Part shown: one piece after another, positions 1 to 13,009 of the stretch
How positions within the stretch are numbered: position 1 is the first letter of the stretch
Layout of the letters: each line of letters opens with the position of its first letter
NCBI GenBank assembly: GCA_037176845.1
Contig: JAYKXP010000137.1
Location: 57,496 to 121,495, forward strand
Length of the DNA: 64,000 nucleotides
Source: Paramarasmius palmivorus
Taxonomy: Eukaryota > Basidiomycota > Agaricomycetes > Agaricales > Marasmiaceae
Direction of reading: 5' to 3'
Translations under genes and position numbers: made by a program
Notes under the pieces: generated by a model
Told to the model about the DNA's origin: nothing
The model's input: only the letters and a program-made list of their open reading frames with translations
The model's database searches: none

Positions 1-930
1 TTAGGGTTGCAAATAAGTCGAGCATAAAAGCGCTCACAAGAAGCTGTAGAGAACGGCGTTTGAGTACTGGTTGGCGTTGTTACTAGAAGTACGTTAGTTA
101 TTCAAGGAAATCGGGATACTTGCATTTAACGACATTACCTGGGACGGGCACGGGACTAGGCGGCTGGCCTGGTATTGGTGGGGGAGGTACATGCACAGTC
201 CCCGGCGGTGGCGGAGCTAAGGTAACGAATATTCATCGGTTCCTTGTTTTCATAGCCAATCGATAAATCTTCATACGAGGTGGAGGAGGCAGCTCATCTG
301 AACTCGGTTGTGCGTCATCATCATTGCAGAGTGAAATGAGCTACGTAGACGTACCCAGCAATAGAATAGCAGATAATGTCGAGTCTCTACGTGCGGCTAT
401 CGAGTGGGTATCACACTGATAAGAGCGGTCATGTATGTTTTGCTTGCCATTTGATTCCATTACGGATCTCAGTAGCTGAGCTATGAGTCGAAGACAGAAT
501 CAGCACCATTATTCCATTGTGAAGTAATAGACAGCGACGTACCTGTGCTGATTCCTTCGTCTACTCCCAAACTGTTATCAGAGACTTCCTCGAGGGCAGT
601 TTGGTTGGGCTGCACCTACCGTCTTGCCGAGGTAGAATACAGTCTGCTCTCGACGTATTCCCACAGGCGGTAGACGCAGAGAGAAAGAGTTGCGAACAAC
701 CAAAGATAACTAGAACTGGGATTATATGTGCTGAGATTCCAGACTTTGATGTATCAATGGAAGCGGATGAAAATCAGTCAGGGCGTATGTGCGCACTTTA
801 TGAGGGTCTTACTGTGACCGTGCTAAAACAACGGAATGATGGTGAATAGATTAACATTTTGACCTACGTACTCGCCAATGTGAATAAGCCTTGTTATGCT
901 GTAAGCCAGTCCTCACAGGGTCTGCTAGCC
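1..930. other. Degenerate gene-poor stretch at left edge
   Basis: No convincing coding exon is visible. The stretch opens with a single TTAGGG followed by unrelated sequence, so it is not a telomere array. A G/C-rich run at about 145-220 resembles the proline/glycine stalk codons seen near 47.3 kb. A short block around 338-365 (AATGAGCTAC followed by GTAC) resembles an intron/exon boundary region of the minus-strand membrane-protein gene near 33.56 kb. This suggests a decayed relative of that gene, but the match is short. Confidence 0.3.
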
Positions 931-939
931 ATTCATCCA

Positions 940-2290
940 AGGAAACGTTCCTTCAATATCAGAGTCTGATGTGACCAGGTACGAGGCCGCCGAAGTGAGG
1001 CACATATATTCTAAACAGATTAGACCCCTGTTTTGATGAACTATTATAAGCGTCGTTGGCAAGAAGCATATGCACTGTCGCCGGGGGATTCGAAGTGAAT
1101 CGGGAGATTTTGAAGCTAGTAAGTAAAGGACCACGAACGCGTGCGAAGGAAAGGCACGGGCGTCCATCTGCATGTCGCTTCATCGCTATGTGGAAGGCGG
1201 GAGAACTATGGACATCACAGAGCAAGCTATGCAACCCTAACCTCACCATGGTGTTGATCGTTCGGAGATCCGACCTTGCACGTTTAACCCTCTGCCAGCT
1301 CGACATCCAGTAACTCAATTATCAAGCTACGATGATCTACACGACAGCGTCATGTTGGGGATGCATCACAGCGCTGCTTCCTAAAATCCGAGCTTGGCGA
1401 TATGTAAGCATGGCAGACCACGGGATGTTGTATCACGGTGTGAATGCGTGAATAGAAGTATCTCGAAAGGTTGAAGGTTTAAACTTTAAAGGGGGAAATG
1501 CGGACATAAGAATCACATCGACATGATCGTAGCTGCGAGAGAGATAGGATCGGCGAGGAAGGCGAGGTTAAATGAACGAAGGTGAGATCACAGGGACATG
1601 AAGGCGGAAAGGTCAGGAATGAAATGCACTGTAGCGCCGAGACGGACTATTGCTGGAGAAGGTCATCATGACGCAAGACGAATGCGAAACATGCTTTGAT
1701 GGAGAATTACAACGAATGTCCCTCGTTCCCAAAGATAGCAATCCCCAACGTTGAACGTTGATGGTTCCTGTCAACAGTCCACGAGCCCTGAGCGACAGGG
1801 TATACCCAACACCGAACATCAGAGTGTCAATGGATGCCGGTGTACCCGAGAGTATGAGTCAAGGTTTCATCTGGTACACCACGGATCTGCGTCCTTGGGT
1901 GGCGGAGTAAGTAGTACCGCATCACGAACACCCTTCCATGGCATCGAAGTCGTTATCAAGATCCAGATATATCGCATTGAGGCAGCAAGACCCTGAGTCG
2001 CCGACCCCGTTTTGACCCGAGGGAAGGCGAGGAGCAAAGGATGGCGAAAAAACCGAGGCACACAACGTTCGAAATACCGGTATCGTGTAGAGTGTTCGAA
2101 AAATGTAGGTGGAACGTCGAGGCCGAAGAGACGAACAACAACACCATGCTGTAGGTGAGAAGGTTATCTGAGAAACATAGCGAATGAGCACTGGATAAGA
2201 AAACACAGTTACAAATATACTCACGAAACGAAAACATCCTCTCCTTATACCACACGCATTCATCCAAACAACACCTCTTCTTCATATCCA
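940..2290. repeat. Dispersed repeat R1, copy 1
   Basis: About 1.35 kb that recurs, diverged, at 13.01-14.06 kb and 14.86-16.05 kb. Shared landmarks, in order: GCATCACAGCG near 1365 (also 15255), GGCGAGGAAGGCGAGG near 1553 (also near 13029), a CATGGCATCGAA block near 1937 (also 13404 and 15708), and CACCATGCTGTAG near 2141 (also 13866). All copies are interrupted by stops in every frame. It is either an old duplicated gene or a subtelomeric repeat unit. No function can be assigned. Confidence 0.6.
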
Positions 2291-3379
2291 CCACCGCCAT
2301 CGACAGGTTATGGGATATTACGACGAACACCCGACTTCATTCCTGGGGCGAAAGCCACACGTCGGAGATCCTAACCCCTTCATAACAACCACCGCCATCA
2401 CGAAACGGGAACGTGCTCATATCCTCTTTCAACGAGGCAACCCATCTCCCCAAGGCCGATGATCTAGACAACAGCCCTTGACACCCTTTGGAAATGATTC
2501 TCCTCTTCGTATAACTCGCAGCAGAGACGCCGAGAAGGCATCCTTTCCTTCGAGAGATTCGATATGTGAAAGCGGCATTATAGACGGCGATGAAATGTTC
2601 CGTCTCCAATGTTCAGGTGAGCACGAATAAATGTTGCGACGAAGCGTTCCATATCTCCCAGCATGAGGTAGAGAAGAAAGGTATTGCCTAATCGTTTGGA
2701 CCAGGTACGACTCCGACATAGCGTCGGAGTCCACAGCGGCAGCTATCGGAGAAGATGTATCGAGCGTCGAGATGGATGATCTTGGGCAGAAGGTCAAGCT
2801 GCGTGTACACCATCTGGTAATGCGGGAGACCCTAGAATTCGCAAAAGTTCAGTAAGAGCTCTACGAGGCGTTATTGGAGCTTACTATTTCCGTCTTCCTA
2901 GCCCAGCACCCGACCCTTCCTAGATGCGAAAATCACTCTACTTCCTACTTCCCGATCAAACACCCCCGCCCAGATCTTCCTTCCGTCATAATCATAACCG
3001 CCTCCTCCTTCATATACCCATCCAACAGGAACAAGAAACATGCTGGCTTGAAAAGATGTGAGCAAGGACGACGAAGGAGAGGTTCCTTCGGCTTACCATC
3101 CTGTACCCCTTGCTCCGGCTCTTCCCTCCCTCCAACTTCCTGATCGTCCCCCCGACCACTTTCCTGTACCCGAAATCGATGGGGTGTACCTACCGCACTC
3201 AAAGCCGAACACCCCCGCACCGACCATCCCCTACTCGACGTCAAACTATACAACACTAGATCGAGGACGAGGAGTAGCATAAGCAAGCTGATAACAGGCA
3301 AGAGGATCTATACCGACCTTGCCCAGTCGAAAGCCTTCGTAATCTCGACCCAGATTTGCTTGAAGAAGATGCAGAGACA

Positions 3380-4000
3380 AAGAGGGGGACATAACACCAC
3401 GTAGCGCCTTAGCGGGAGGACTTGAAAGCCAGGGAGTGCGGGAGCGTTTCTTCCGAGTTTGAATGGCGGAGCCAGGAGGTAGAGGTATCAACATGGGTGT
3501 AGCAACGCGTTGATGAGATGGGCAGAGGGGGCGTGTACGCAGGTCTAAGAGAACGAGAGTTAGGAAGGGAGCCGGTATAAAGATCGTTTGTACTCACGAG
3601 ATCGATTCTTCTCTCTATCTGGTCCAGCCCTAAGTAGCCCTGAACAAGAAGCGAGGATCGATCAAGAACGTGGAGCAAGCTGAAGGTGTGTCGAGATACT
3701 GTAGGATACACGGTAAAAAACACATCCGAAGACTTGCGAGAACACCAACGCACCCTTTACACGCCCCGGCTCTGTATATCTTCACAACTTGTCAATCTGG
3801 AAGGCCTGAGGTCAGGAGTTGCGAAAAACTTCGAACCACACACCTCTGCTTTGGACATTCCAACAATCGCAGTCCACATTCCAAGCGACATGATGGACGT
3901 CGAGGACAAAGAGTAAAAATTCTCGCGCGTGATCTATTTTCTTTGAGAATAGTTGGGTTAGGGTTACGGATTTTTCCGCTTCGGCGCCTCATCGGCTGAT
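3380..4000. repeat. Dispersed repeat R2, copy 1
   Basis: This unit recurs at about 6.68-7.37 kb and 16.64-17.46 kb, with weaker traces at 26.86-27.06 and 30.30-30.67 kb. Landmarks: GTAGAGGTATCAAC near 3479, an AACGCGTTG block, GATCGATCAAGAACGTGGAG near 3656, and GACATGATGGACGTCGAGG near 3888 followed by CAAAATTCTCGCGCGT-like sequence. A TTAGGGTT motif lies just after it, near 3958. No frame is convincingly coding; it is probably a subtelomeric duplicon. Confidence 0.6.
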
Positions 4001-4352
4001 ACGACTATGGTTTATCGGACATAAACCTGTTCATAGGGCTACACATACGAGTTCAAATCTCGCACACAGGACCACATACTCGGAATGCAGTGATATTTGC
4101 TTTGAAAAGTATCAGAAGCTGTCAAGTTGCGGTGATATGTTGCCAAGAACGTTGCTCTTCGAGGTATACCATAAAATGCACTCGAGCCATTGTATCACCT
4201 CCGTCTAACGACCCCGATAATCACCCACACGCTCTGATCATCTCCTGATTCTCGATACTGCGCTGACTCGATTTCATCAGCCTTGACACTGTTTTAAGAG
4301 ACAACATACAGGGATAGGCATCTAATACTATTCTTCCCTTGGTTGACCTGGC

Positions 4353-5495
4353 TGAGATGAACAACTTGTTCTCGCAAGTTTTTCTGTTTATTACCCCATC
4401 TCCTGCTTAACTCAACGAAACTCAACAGATTGTCATCATTTTTGCTTCCGAGCGCTATTCCCCAGAGGAGTACCTTTATTTTGGCACGGAGGAACGACCG
4501 AGCTGGGTGAGCAGGATAACTTTTCTCACTTTGGCATGACTTGAGCTGATCCTCCAACTGAAGAAACTCGGAGTACACCTCCTTGACCCTAACGTCTGTC
4601 CAGGAAACCATATCGCCTTAGTAAGTCATCTTGTACCTGATTGAGAGTCCTCTCAGCACCCAGAGGGGTGTATGCGCTGACGGTAATGAAAGTGTAGCGA
4701 TAGCGTCAAGAGGAAACACTAAGAGAACCGGAAACGGAAACACCTCGATAGGAAACCAAGGCCAGTATGCCGAAAATAACGGAAATATTACTAATGAGGA
4801 TGGTACCGTCATGGTTGGAAATTTCGGGGGAGGTGTAGATGTATCTGTTGGAGGTCCAGGTAGTGATCCGAGTCCTACTGGAGAGTCCACAACACCGTAA
4901 GGTTCTTTGGTTTGCACGAATGGCATTATATATTCACTACAAATAACATCAGGAACCGACATTCCCAGTCATCTTCACTTTCAGCGCTCAATACTGCTCA
5001 AATCGCAGCCACAGTCACTGTCTTCGGAGGTGGAGGTGGTGATCGGAATCCTGCTGGAGGGACCACAGCACCGTAAGGTTCTTTGATTTGCACGAATGGC
5101 CTTATATATTCACTACAAATAATATCAGGAACGAATACTCCAAGTCATCTCCACGTCCAGCGCTCAACACTGCTCAAATCGCAGGCACAATTGTCGGCAT
5201 CATTGTAGTCATTCTCGCAATCCTGGTCACTGTGTATATCATCATACGCCGACGCAAGCGCCGAGAGATCAGCAGTCCCGACCCGGTCATTACTCCTTAT
5301 CGTTATAGAACCACGCGGAATGTCCGAGGTAGAAATAAGCAGGTGTTGGGGCGACCTGGTCACCAGGAACATGCACGAAGGACGGAGAGACAGGTTGTAT
5401 ACCTCAATGATAGTGGTTGGAGACCATTACAGTCAAGGCCGAATTCAGAAGACGGTGTTGCTGTGATGCCTCCGAGATATGACGCCGCGGTGTAG
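4353..5495 (+). CDS. Single-pass membrane protein with PPxY tail, tandem exon duplication
   Basis: The 3' half is clear. Exons ending at 4896, spanning 4953-5072 and spanning 5129-5495 join in one frame through two introns of 56 nt (GTAAGG donors, ATCAG acceptors). The last exon encodes an Ala/Ser linker, a strongly hydrophobic helix (AGTIVGIIVVILAILVTVYI), a basic RRRKRR stop, a TPY box, DSGWRP and the C-terminus MPPRYDAAV. Exon 4953-5072 is a diverged copy of the start of the last exon, carrying LNTAQIA but with the helix replaced by a Gly-rich run. The upstream part, from a possible signal-peptide ATG near 4360, is uncertain. It is predicted to be a type I surface protein; its ligand is unknown. 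The PPxY would recruit a WW-domain ubiquitin ligase (family knowledge; inferred here). Confidence 0.7.
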
Positions 5496-5835
5496 ACCAC
5501 ATATACTGTAGTTTGGGCATGCTACGAAGACGTTCTGTAATATCATATCCTGGTGTAATCCTACAACAACTCAAACAAGGAATGTGTCAGTGTTATAAAA
5601 ACAACGAAAATTGGTCACATTTGACCAACCGGTGACACATCCGCGGTCCATGCAACTTTTGGTCCAAATAACACCGTCAAAATAGTTTACGCCTATCTTT
5701 ACAGCCTCTTTAGCAAGGAGGATCGCACCAAACACTCAGCCCCTCGGTCAAATATTTCGTACATTTTTGGGGGCAAAGAAACTCGACCGGAAAGGTATCT
5801 TTGACGGATCACGGAAATATCTAGTCTCCTGTAAA

Positions 5836-5885
5836 CAGACGGTATACCCTTTTTTGTGGTGAGGTGAGGGCGGGTATACCGTCTG
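5836..5885. repeat. Perfect 14-bp stem-loop
   Basis: CAGACGGTATACCC at 5836-5849 is followed, after a 22-nt spacer, by its exact reverse complement at 5872-5885. It lies in a gene-less stretch (5.5-6.7 kb) downstream of the first PPxY-tail gene. It could be a terminator-like structure or the relic of a fold-back element. Confidence 0.55.
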
Positions 5886-6679
5886 CTATCAAAACCGCCA
5901 CGACCCGGGACCTCTCGTCCGAGACACACGTGACGTTCCCACGGCACAACGCGCCCCTAAGTAGTTTCTGTCGATAGCTTTATTGACGTGTCGTTCTATA
6001 TCAAATCGCATCTGTCTCTTACTCTCATGGGCTTCAAGCTTTTTCCAGACGCGGGGAAAACCATTGTCGGGCAAAATTGGCAAGAAGAGCTGCATGACTA
6101 TCAGCTGGATGCTTCTCGGGTCGATATTCTTTCCCTAGCATACAGCATTTTGTATAGGTATCTCCAACTTATTTCGACGTCTTTGTGACTACTTACAAGC
6201 TAGCTCTGTAGGTGGTTCATTCTGATCACTTAAGCGTGCTTTTGGCTTGAGCTCCGGATTTGGCTGAGATTGAGGCATATGGCTCAATTTGAAGAGTTTT
6301 CATGGATGAGGGAGAGTGGTGTGATGATAGAACAGCTATTTCTATGGTCTTATTGATGCTTTTCCTTAGGCTTGGTTGGTGAATTGTGAACGGTAGAAGG
6401 AATGGGCGGCACGAGTGTTTCACAATGTTTTCGGGTGTTTAAAGTGTGGAATTGTGTATTAGGATGAATATGATGCAGAAAATGGGTATAAGAAGGGCGG
6501 AGACATAGTGTAGGTGAAATATACTAACGTTGGGGTGGACGTTGAGGTGAAAGAGAATAGCCGCGCGCAATCCATTTTGGGAACAGTGTCCGTGGGAATG
6601 GGAAAAATCTCTCATCGAGGACCTCCCCGCTCCCACGCGCGTTTGATATCAGACTAGGAAATATCTCAGAACGCACCCA

Positions 6680-7370
6680 AAGATCTTTCATCTTTGGGCT
6701 GTACAAAGATGAAAGCTCTTTCCGGCGGAGCCAAGCGGCAGAGGTATCAACGCGTTGGTGAATCGATGAGACCGGAATGTATGTTGAGATGGGGAGAGGA
6801 GGCAGGTATGCAGGTATACGGAGAACGTGAGTCACGAAGCGAGCTAGTATAAGGATCATCTCTACTCACGAAAGCTACTATACTCTCTATCCGACCCGGG
6901 CCTGAACGTTTGAACTAAAAGTCTAAGCCTCTTTAACCGCGCTCCCGATAGCAAAAAGGCATTGGCGATGATCGATCAGGAACGTGGAGCGGTTACCCAG
7001 CCTGGATATACGTCGTGATCCTACAAGATTGAAGATACACGTTCAAAGAATATTCACAAACTTGCGAGAACATCCACGTACCATTCACACCCTCGATGCA
7101 CTCATAACTCCAGCCCATATCCAATCCTCTTCCCCAAGCAGCGGCTCTATATGTCTTCATAACTGGTCAAGTCACATCTATAAAGGTCCGACGTCGAATA
7201 CATCAATAACTTGCGAGAAACGTCGAACAACGCATTATTCCAAGAATCACAGTCCACATTCCAAGGAAAGAGAGCGCGACATGATGGACGTCGAAGACAA
7301 AAAGTCAAAATTCTCGCGCGTCACCTATTTTCGTTCAGAATGGGTAGGCTAGTGTGACGCCTCCGTCGAT
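6680..7370. repeat. Dispersed repeat R2, copy 2
   Basis: Same unit as at 3.38-4.00 kb, with the same order of landmarks: the GCAGAGGTATCAACGCGTTG block near 6740, GATCGATCAGGAACGTGGAG near 6969, and CGACATGATGGACGTCGAAG near 7278 followed by CAAAATTCTCGCGCGTCACC. Length and spacing match copy 1 apart from small indels. Confidence 0.6.
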
Positions 7371-7691
7371 ATAACAACATCTACGCACACACGTACTCTG
7401 ATTACCATTGTTTATCAATTACTCAGCTCGGTGAAGAAACATAGTCACCAAACAAATCATTCTTTGTCTCTTCGTTCTTCCGCACTCAAATAAAGCCATT
7501 CTTCCGAGGCTGAAGAATAGCACTCGCATGCAGAAATAATGAGAATAATAATACCCTATTGAGAGAAATCGAGTATGTTGGATTAGGCCTAGAGTTAGAA
7601 AAACTCACGAGAACAGGACATTCATCCCAGCCCGTCGAAGAGAGTCAGGCAAACCAGGGGAAGAATAGAAATGCCTATCACTGTATGTTGT

Positions 7692-7745
7692 CTCGGATGG
7701 AATGTCACAGATCACAACGCCATCCGAAATGAATAAAATAGTACA
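7692..7745. mobile_element. Solo end of a MITE
   Basis: The block CATCCGAAATGAA(T)AAAATAGTACAG matches the right terminal inverted repeat of the complete 266-bp MITE at 13562-13827. Only one end is present here, so it is a truncated copy. Confidence 0.6.
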
Positions 7746-7774
7746 GTAATGTTGGTTGTCCCTTTCTGATATCT

Positions 7775-8033
7775 CTAAGATAGAGGACTTTCGCAATCCG
7801 CGTCATCACGTGTCGCTTTAGCGCTGATATTGCTGCTCTCAAAATGCGCAAAAACACAACCATGGCGCACGAAATAGGACAACGAGCTCCGAGCGTCCAT
7901 TCCAATAGGTATCCTTGAATTTTCCTCGGAGCCAGATTTTGGGAATATGGCGTTGTTGAATTGTTTTTGAATTTTTGGACTTAGCAGCAGGCGAACACGT
8001 GATGACGTGGATTGCGAAAGTCCTCTATCTTAG
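7775..8033. mobile_element. Fold-back MITE-like element
   Basis: The ends at 7775-7816 and 7991-8033 are inverted repeats of about 42 bp (CTAAGATAGAGGACTTTCGC outward, then an AATCC(G/A)CGTCATCACGTG core), differing at two or three positions. The 259-bp element has no coding capacity. No clean target duplication is visible; TATC occurs on both flanks but is too short to be decisive. Confidence 0.7.
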
Positions 8034-8039
8034 CAGGTA

Positions 8040-9500
8040 TCGCGGAATGACATAATACAGCGGGAAAAATCGCAACGTTGGAATTCAGTGCATTCCGTTA
8101 CAAAAAAACCTGTGCAATTATCTGAAAGGGAGACGAATGATCGCACGGTGACTCCTTCATTCCGTGTTGCTTCGCATCAATACGATCTCTCTACCCTGAT
8201 TGCTGAACCTTTAGGTTTGGCTCTTTAGTGTAACTCGTTTTCTGGCCAAAATCCTAACATGTACAAATAAGGATGCCACGTCACCATTTTGGGTCACCAA
8301 ATTCGGCCCAGCTCCGGCCCGTGAGTCATTAATCCGCTACCTATTCCCGCTCTACTGGCGGAGCGCTTTTTTTTCAAACCAATCGACTAATCGACCCGTT
8401 GAGACTCAGTGAGAGTGCAGAATAGTGGTGCTGATGCTTGCTCGAGCGCACGCCACTCGCCGCGACTGTGAAGTGTTTCAGTTTAACCAGCTCTTTGATC
8501 AGCTTTGATCTCATTCACCGCGCCCTTCCGAGTCGGGCCCTCTCTTCCTTCAAGCTTCATGCATCATTGTTCCTCCTGTCTTCTTCCATTACATCGGCAA
8601 ATTACCCATTGAATACCGCTTGACTCCGACCTTCTGCACCATCATGATAATTTCCAGCTTTTCGGAATGCCCTTTCGTTCCCATTCCCTTCGTTGTTCTA
8701 TGGTCAAGCACATATTGGGTGCTGAGATTAATCATTTTTTGATAAGAAATCTTGATAAGTCCTCATCTGTTTTTTCTTCATCATTCTTGTACTAAGATAT
8801 CCAATATCAACCCTATACTGATTCTGTTTCACATCATTGTATATTCTGACGCATTTTCTTCTCTCCCTGAAACTTGGCTCGACTTGTTCATATCAGCGCG
8901 GACACATCTCGAGGTTGGTTTCTTGACGCGTATCTGACTCGAAATAGCTTTTTTAATCTCTAGCATTATTGACAGGCACCGAATTGATGCAACACTGCAC
9001 ATTGACTGCATACGCGTAGTCCCCGACATTCCGCCATTTCTGAGGAGTAGCGCATCCTCAATGATAGTCTGGATACTTTGGAAAACTCTTGGGGGTGCCA
9101 GTGATGGGCAGATAAATTCTCATACTCATGAATCATTGTGAATTCACGGATTAGGCTTTTCAGGTGACTATTACTGTGAGCCCTTTTGGCTGGACTTTGG
9201 CTGGATTCATTGCGCTGCAATCATGGCAGACAACTGATCTCAACGCATCTCAGTGTGTTTGATATTCAGACTCCATGGATTCATTGTTATTCTTAACTCG
9301 CACAAGGCCTTGCAACGTTACACGCACTTGAATTTTGTATGTACAACCCAGGCCTTCGTCGGATTTCGTCGTAAATACTTGAACTTGTCAAGATATTTCC
9401 ATGGTATAACACATTCATATTCAATAGATCCAAACCTAAAGGTTCAGCTTCCGCCTCGCAGAGGCCTTACCCCCCGTCATAATGCTCCAGAAACGTTTTG
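8040..9500. other. Gene-less stretch
   Basis: I see no supportable exon. A short T-rich run at 8370-8377 and dispersed AT-rich sequence occur, but no repeat unit shared with the rest of the window was noticed. Confidence 0.4.
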
Positions 9501-9513
9501 ATGTCTGTACCAA

Positions 9514-10842
9514 TTACACGGCGCTCTCGTACTCCGGTGGCATATGAATGCAATCAATCTCTTCCATTTCGGACTGTGGAAGCGATCCTATTTGCTGAGG
9601 TCTCCATCCGCTATCTTCATGTCGGAATATTCTTGGCTGCGCTAGGCGAGACGCTACAATTGGCTGAACCTCATTGGGACTCGGAGGAAAATCATTATTG
9701 GCCTCTATCTCGTGATCCACATTGTTAATAGCACTGCGTTTAGGGTGTTCGGTCGTGCTTTGGCGATAAGGGGCAATGTGAATAGTTCTTCCTTCCCTGT
9801 TCAGCAATCGATGACGGAAGAGATAGAATACGAGAGCAACAGTAAACATTGTGGATCCAACTGTGGCACCAATTATGATAGAGCGGGTTGAGCCCGATGC
9901 AGGTGGTGTATCCCGAGAGGTCACGGAAGGGCTGAGGGAACTAATGTAGATCCAAATTTAATGCACTTGCATGAATGTTGTTAGAGGGTTACTCCTACCT
10001 CGTTGTACTTTGCGTGGGACGTTTGATACTGTTTTCAAATTGTGATGAATGATAAATGGAATGAAAATGTGGCAAACACACCTTGTATCATCCAAAATAG
10101 TATCACCTCGAAGACATGTTGTATCCGCACCATTCTCAACGAGAACGGTCCCTGTCCCAATTCGTTCGGTATTGTCGTCCAACGCGTTCAAAACGTATCT
10201 TCCTTGTGGTAAAATGACATTTGGCCAGGTATACTCAAGAGAAGACGCGTTGAGTGCCTTTGCAAGTGGAACTTTGGTTTCAATGCCGGTGGTTGTTGAG
10301 ATTGTAATGCTGAAGACGATATCATTGATATCGCTAGAAGTAGACCAGCGTATCAATCCTGGTTCACAAGTGATGAGCGTGTTGAGTAGGAAATTGATCT
10401 TTGGAGTGGTTTGGGTGGTTTGAGGAGATTGATCCCCTGGTCCTGTAACGTGTTAGCGGGAATATAGGAGAGAGATGGAGCTTACCCTTTGATCCAGTAG
10501 GAACAGTGTCCTCGTGGAGAGACATTATTGAGCGTGTTAATGCAGGGGCACCTTGGGCAGTACCCGCAGTGTCTTGGTCATCGGTATCGCTCCAGAGAAC
10601 GCTTGGCAATACACCGAGAGTCGTAGAATGAGTTTGAGCGGAAGCTATGAGCCATGTTAGAGTGCGTTGATCAGCTGACACAATGGCAACTTACACGATA
10701 TAAACTGGGAAGTAATGGACGTTGATTCAGAATGAGATCCCATAGACACGCCCAGGCTCATTGAAGATAGACTGAGCCCAGCAGTTCCAATGACAATGGT
10801 AATGTTCGAGGGGAGAAGAGCTGTAATTGGCATTACTCCCAT
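9514..10842 (-). CDS. Membrane protein, ectodomain type 2, PPEY tail
   Basis: Five exons fit one frame: 10842-10695, 10644-10486, 10442-10082, 10028-9999 (a 30-nt micro-exon) and 9940-9514, giving 374 aa from the ATG at 10842. Order: a weakly hydrophobic N-terminus, a Ser/Thr-rich stretch, the type 2 ectodomain (TCEPGLIRW start; LPQGRY then ENGADTTCLRGD at its end), a short Ser/Thr linker, one membrane helix (SIIIGATVGSTMFTVALVFY), a basic flank, IAPYR, a DSGWRP box and HMPPEYESAV. The same ectodomain is carried by the damaged genes at 39.7 and 46.1 kb, which share the micro-exon. Predicted role: surface receptor or adaptor. The PPEY would bind WW domains (known of the motif); the ligand is unknown. 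A further upstream exon with a better signal peptide cannot be excluded. Confidence 0.75.
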
Positions 10843-10899
10843 CGGGACTCAGGTGTTACCGAGAAATGTGGGTAAGACAAGAGAAACGGTGGACCTGTG

Positions 10900-13000
10900 A
10901 ATAATTGACGAGCAAGACCCACTATATGTCGCAATCTGCACTGATATAACAAATAACTGTATCCGTATTAGGGTTTGTGATACACATCTGATGGTGACAA
11001 GGAGGGGAACTGACGTTGTATGCAATGGTTTTTGTCTTGGTCACTCCAACAATCCAGATTCGGATCTCAAATTATCAAAAATACTGTGAAGTTTTGACTT
11101 TGTGCCCGTGGAGCATTTTGTTAGCTGCCAGTAATCAAGTATAATAATGCTTCAGGGGTGAGATGAGTGAGGTTGTGTACTGAACGGGATCAGACGGTAG
11201 TGATGGTACTTTTCATGGAGAACTAGTCATGCCGGGCCCTGTAAACGCGGGATGCGTTTTCCTCTCAGTATCAAACATACGAGCAACGGACCTTGTATCT
11301 TTCTCGAGACGGTAGTTTTAGATCTGTATCTTTGCGGCTTCGGCGGTGTTTCAGACAGACCTAAAAGACAGAAAAGGCTCAATGTTTGAATGACATAAGT
11401 AAGCAAACCTGAAATTTAATGTGACGGTACCCCTGGGACGTGGCCTGTGGGATTATCATCTAACAGTCCACATGTATATTGCACTGATCAAGCCATATCT
11501 TGATTGATTGATTCAAGTTGTGATACATAGTATCTTCTGATGAATTACAACGATAACTGTTCTGAGGTATGACCGTAGATCTCTAGGAGAACCACAGTGC
11601 CTGATTCTCGGGTCATCTATACGCTCAGATCAGGCACTCGTTCTTCGTTACCACCTATGTTGCCAGCGACTCGAACGCCAACCCACAATGCGGTAGCACC
11701 AACCACAGGCTCTAGCCAGCTGCACCGGAGGAAGCTTCATGTGGAGCACTAAGTTATTCATCGAGTCGTTTAGAGCAACTGTAGAGGTACCGTAGCCCAG
11801 TACCCATGAACTGCCTCTCATGCCCATATGTGCACTGCTCTCGAATAGTCACTGACGATGTGCTGTAAACCTCGAACATAGTTCACTCTCCTACGTTCGT
11901 ACGACTATGAGCTGGAACACCTACGCCCCTGGTCGATGGTACGAAGCTCTTTCGCCCGTCTCATATCCTTGTACTCCCAATCTCTATTTGTTGTACAGGC
12001 TAATAAGCTATACCTCATCTCTCCCTGTGGTGTACGACGCTTCTTGTACCCACGGCCTCTTTTCATATCCATGTCCACCTAACCTCAGTGCCGCCTCTAA
12101 TTCGAATGCCGATTCAAGACGCCTTGGCACTATATTCTGGCAAATGCCTCAACGTTAGTTAGCATCAAGCTACGTACCGCAATAGCCACAATCTCAATAC
12201 TTCCCCTTCTTCTCCAACCACTGCCGCTTCTCGTCAGAATCGACGCTATGACTTCCCCAGAATCTCTCCCCCGTTCGAATCTTGGATATCTCCCGCCTCA
12301 TCACTGGATTTAAGGATTCCTACCCTGCCTACATCGCCCTTTGGTTCCGATCTGAGAAGTATAGGTGCCTACCTATCTTACACAAACTTCACTCTCGTAG
12401 CCCAATGAACCTATTTAGATGCTAATGTGTGCCTTTAGTGGCCTGTACGCAACTATTACTGCCATGGATCCTAGTTAGCCCTAGGTAAATTTCTATTTTC
12501 ATCTGCAGAGCTTTCCCACTCGCATGGTAGAGTTGTAGTATTTCATACAAATCGTGAACAGCGGTATCACGGTGTATCTTTATGGTGTTCTGTTGATCCC
12601 TAGATGTGCTAAACACCGACTGCAGCCTGCATTCAGTTCACTAAAACCGGTCATTAACTGGATGGTCATGAGGTAGAGTATTGACCTCAACTCAGTAGTA
12701 GCGATCAAGGTACTATCACGATCACAATATGATGTTTGTTATGTACTAGCTGGTATCGAGAAACAAATACCCAAAACAATGAGCATAGCATTCGTTGTTG
12801 ATTAGATATACCATTTTGGGCCGGATACATCAAGCGGAAATATATGCTATGAAATCGGTGCTGGTTCTTGTTCAAAGTTGCCTATTTATCTCTCCCTACA
12901 CCCCCGGTGAAATACTGAAATTACATATATTAAATTCGCATCAAGACTCTTGGTAACCGCATTCTACGGTATAAACTCTGCATGTTCAGAGAATTGCAGC
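10900..13000. other. Gene-less stretch
   Basis: No exon with convincing splice context, no family tail and no inverted-repeat element was found. The longest open stretch (11907-12158) is low-complexity with no recognisable motif. Confidence 0.35.
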
Positions 13001-13009
13001 CTGGCACTA

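Noticed and set aside
1..10. Possible telomere start (TTAGGG)
   Set aside because: Only one copy is present and the next bases are unrelated; similar single TTAGGGTT words occur at 3958, 30567, 50258 and 62661.
3058..3282. Proline-rich open frame of 74 codons
   Set aside because: Low-complexity composition, no splice context, no paralogue in the window.
4015..4085. tRNA-like T-arm (CGAGTTCAAATCTCG)
   Set aside because: The stem is only about 4 bp and no acceptor stem, D-arm or anticodon arm can be folded around it.
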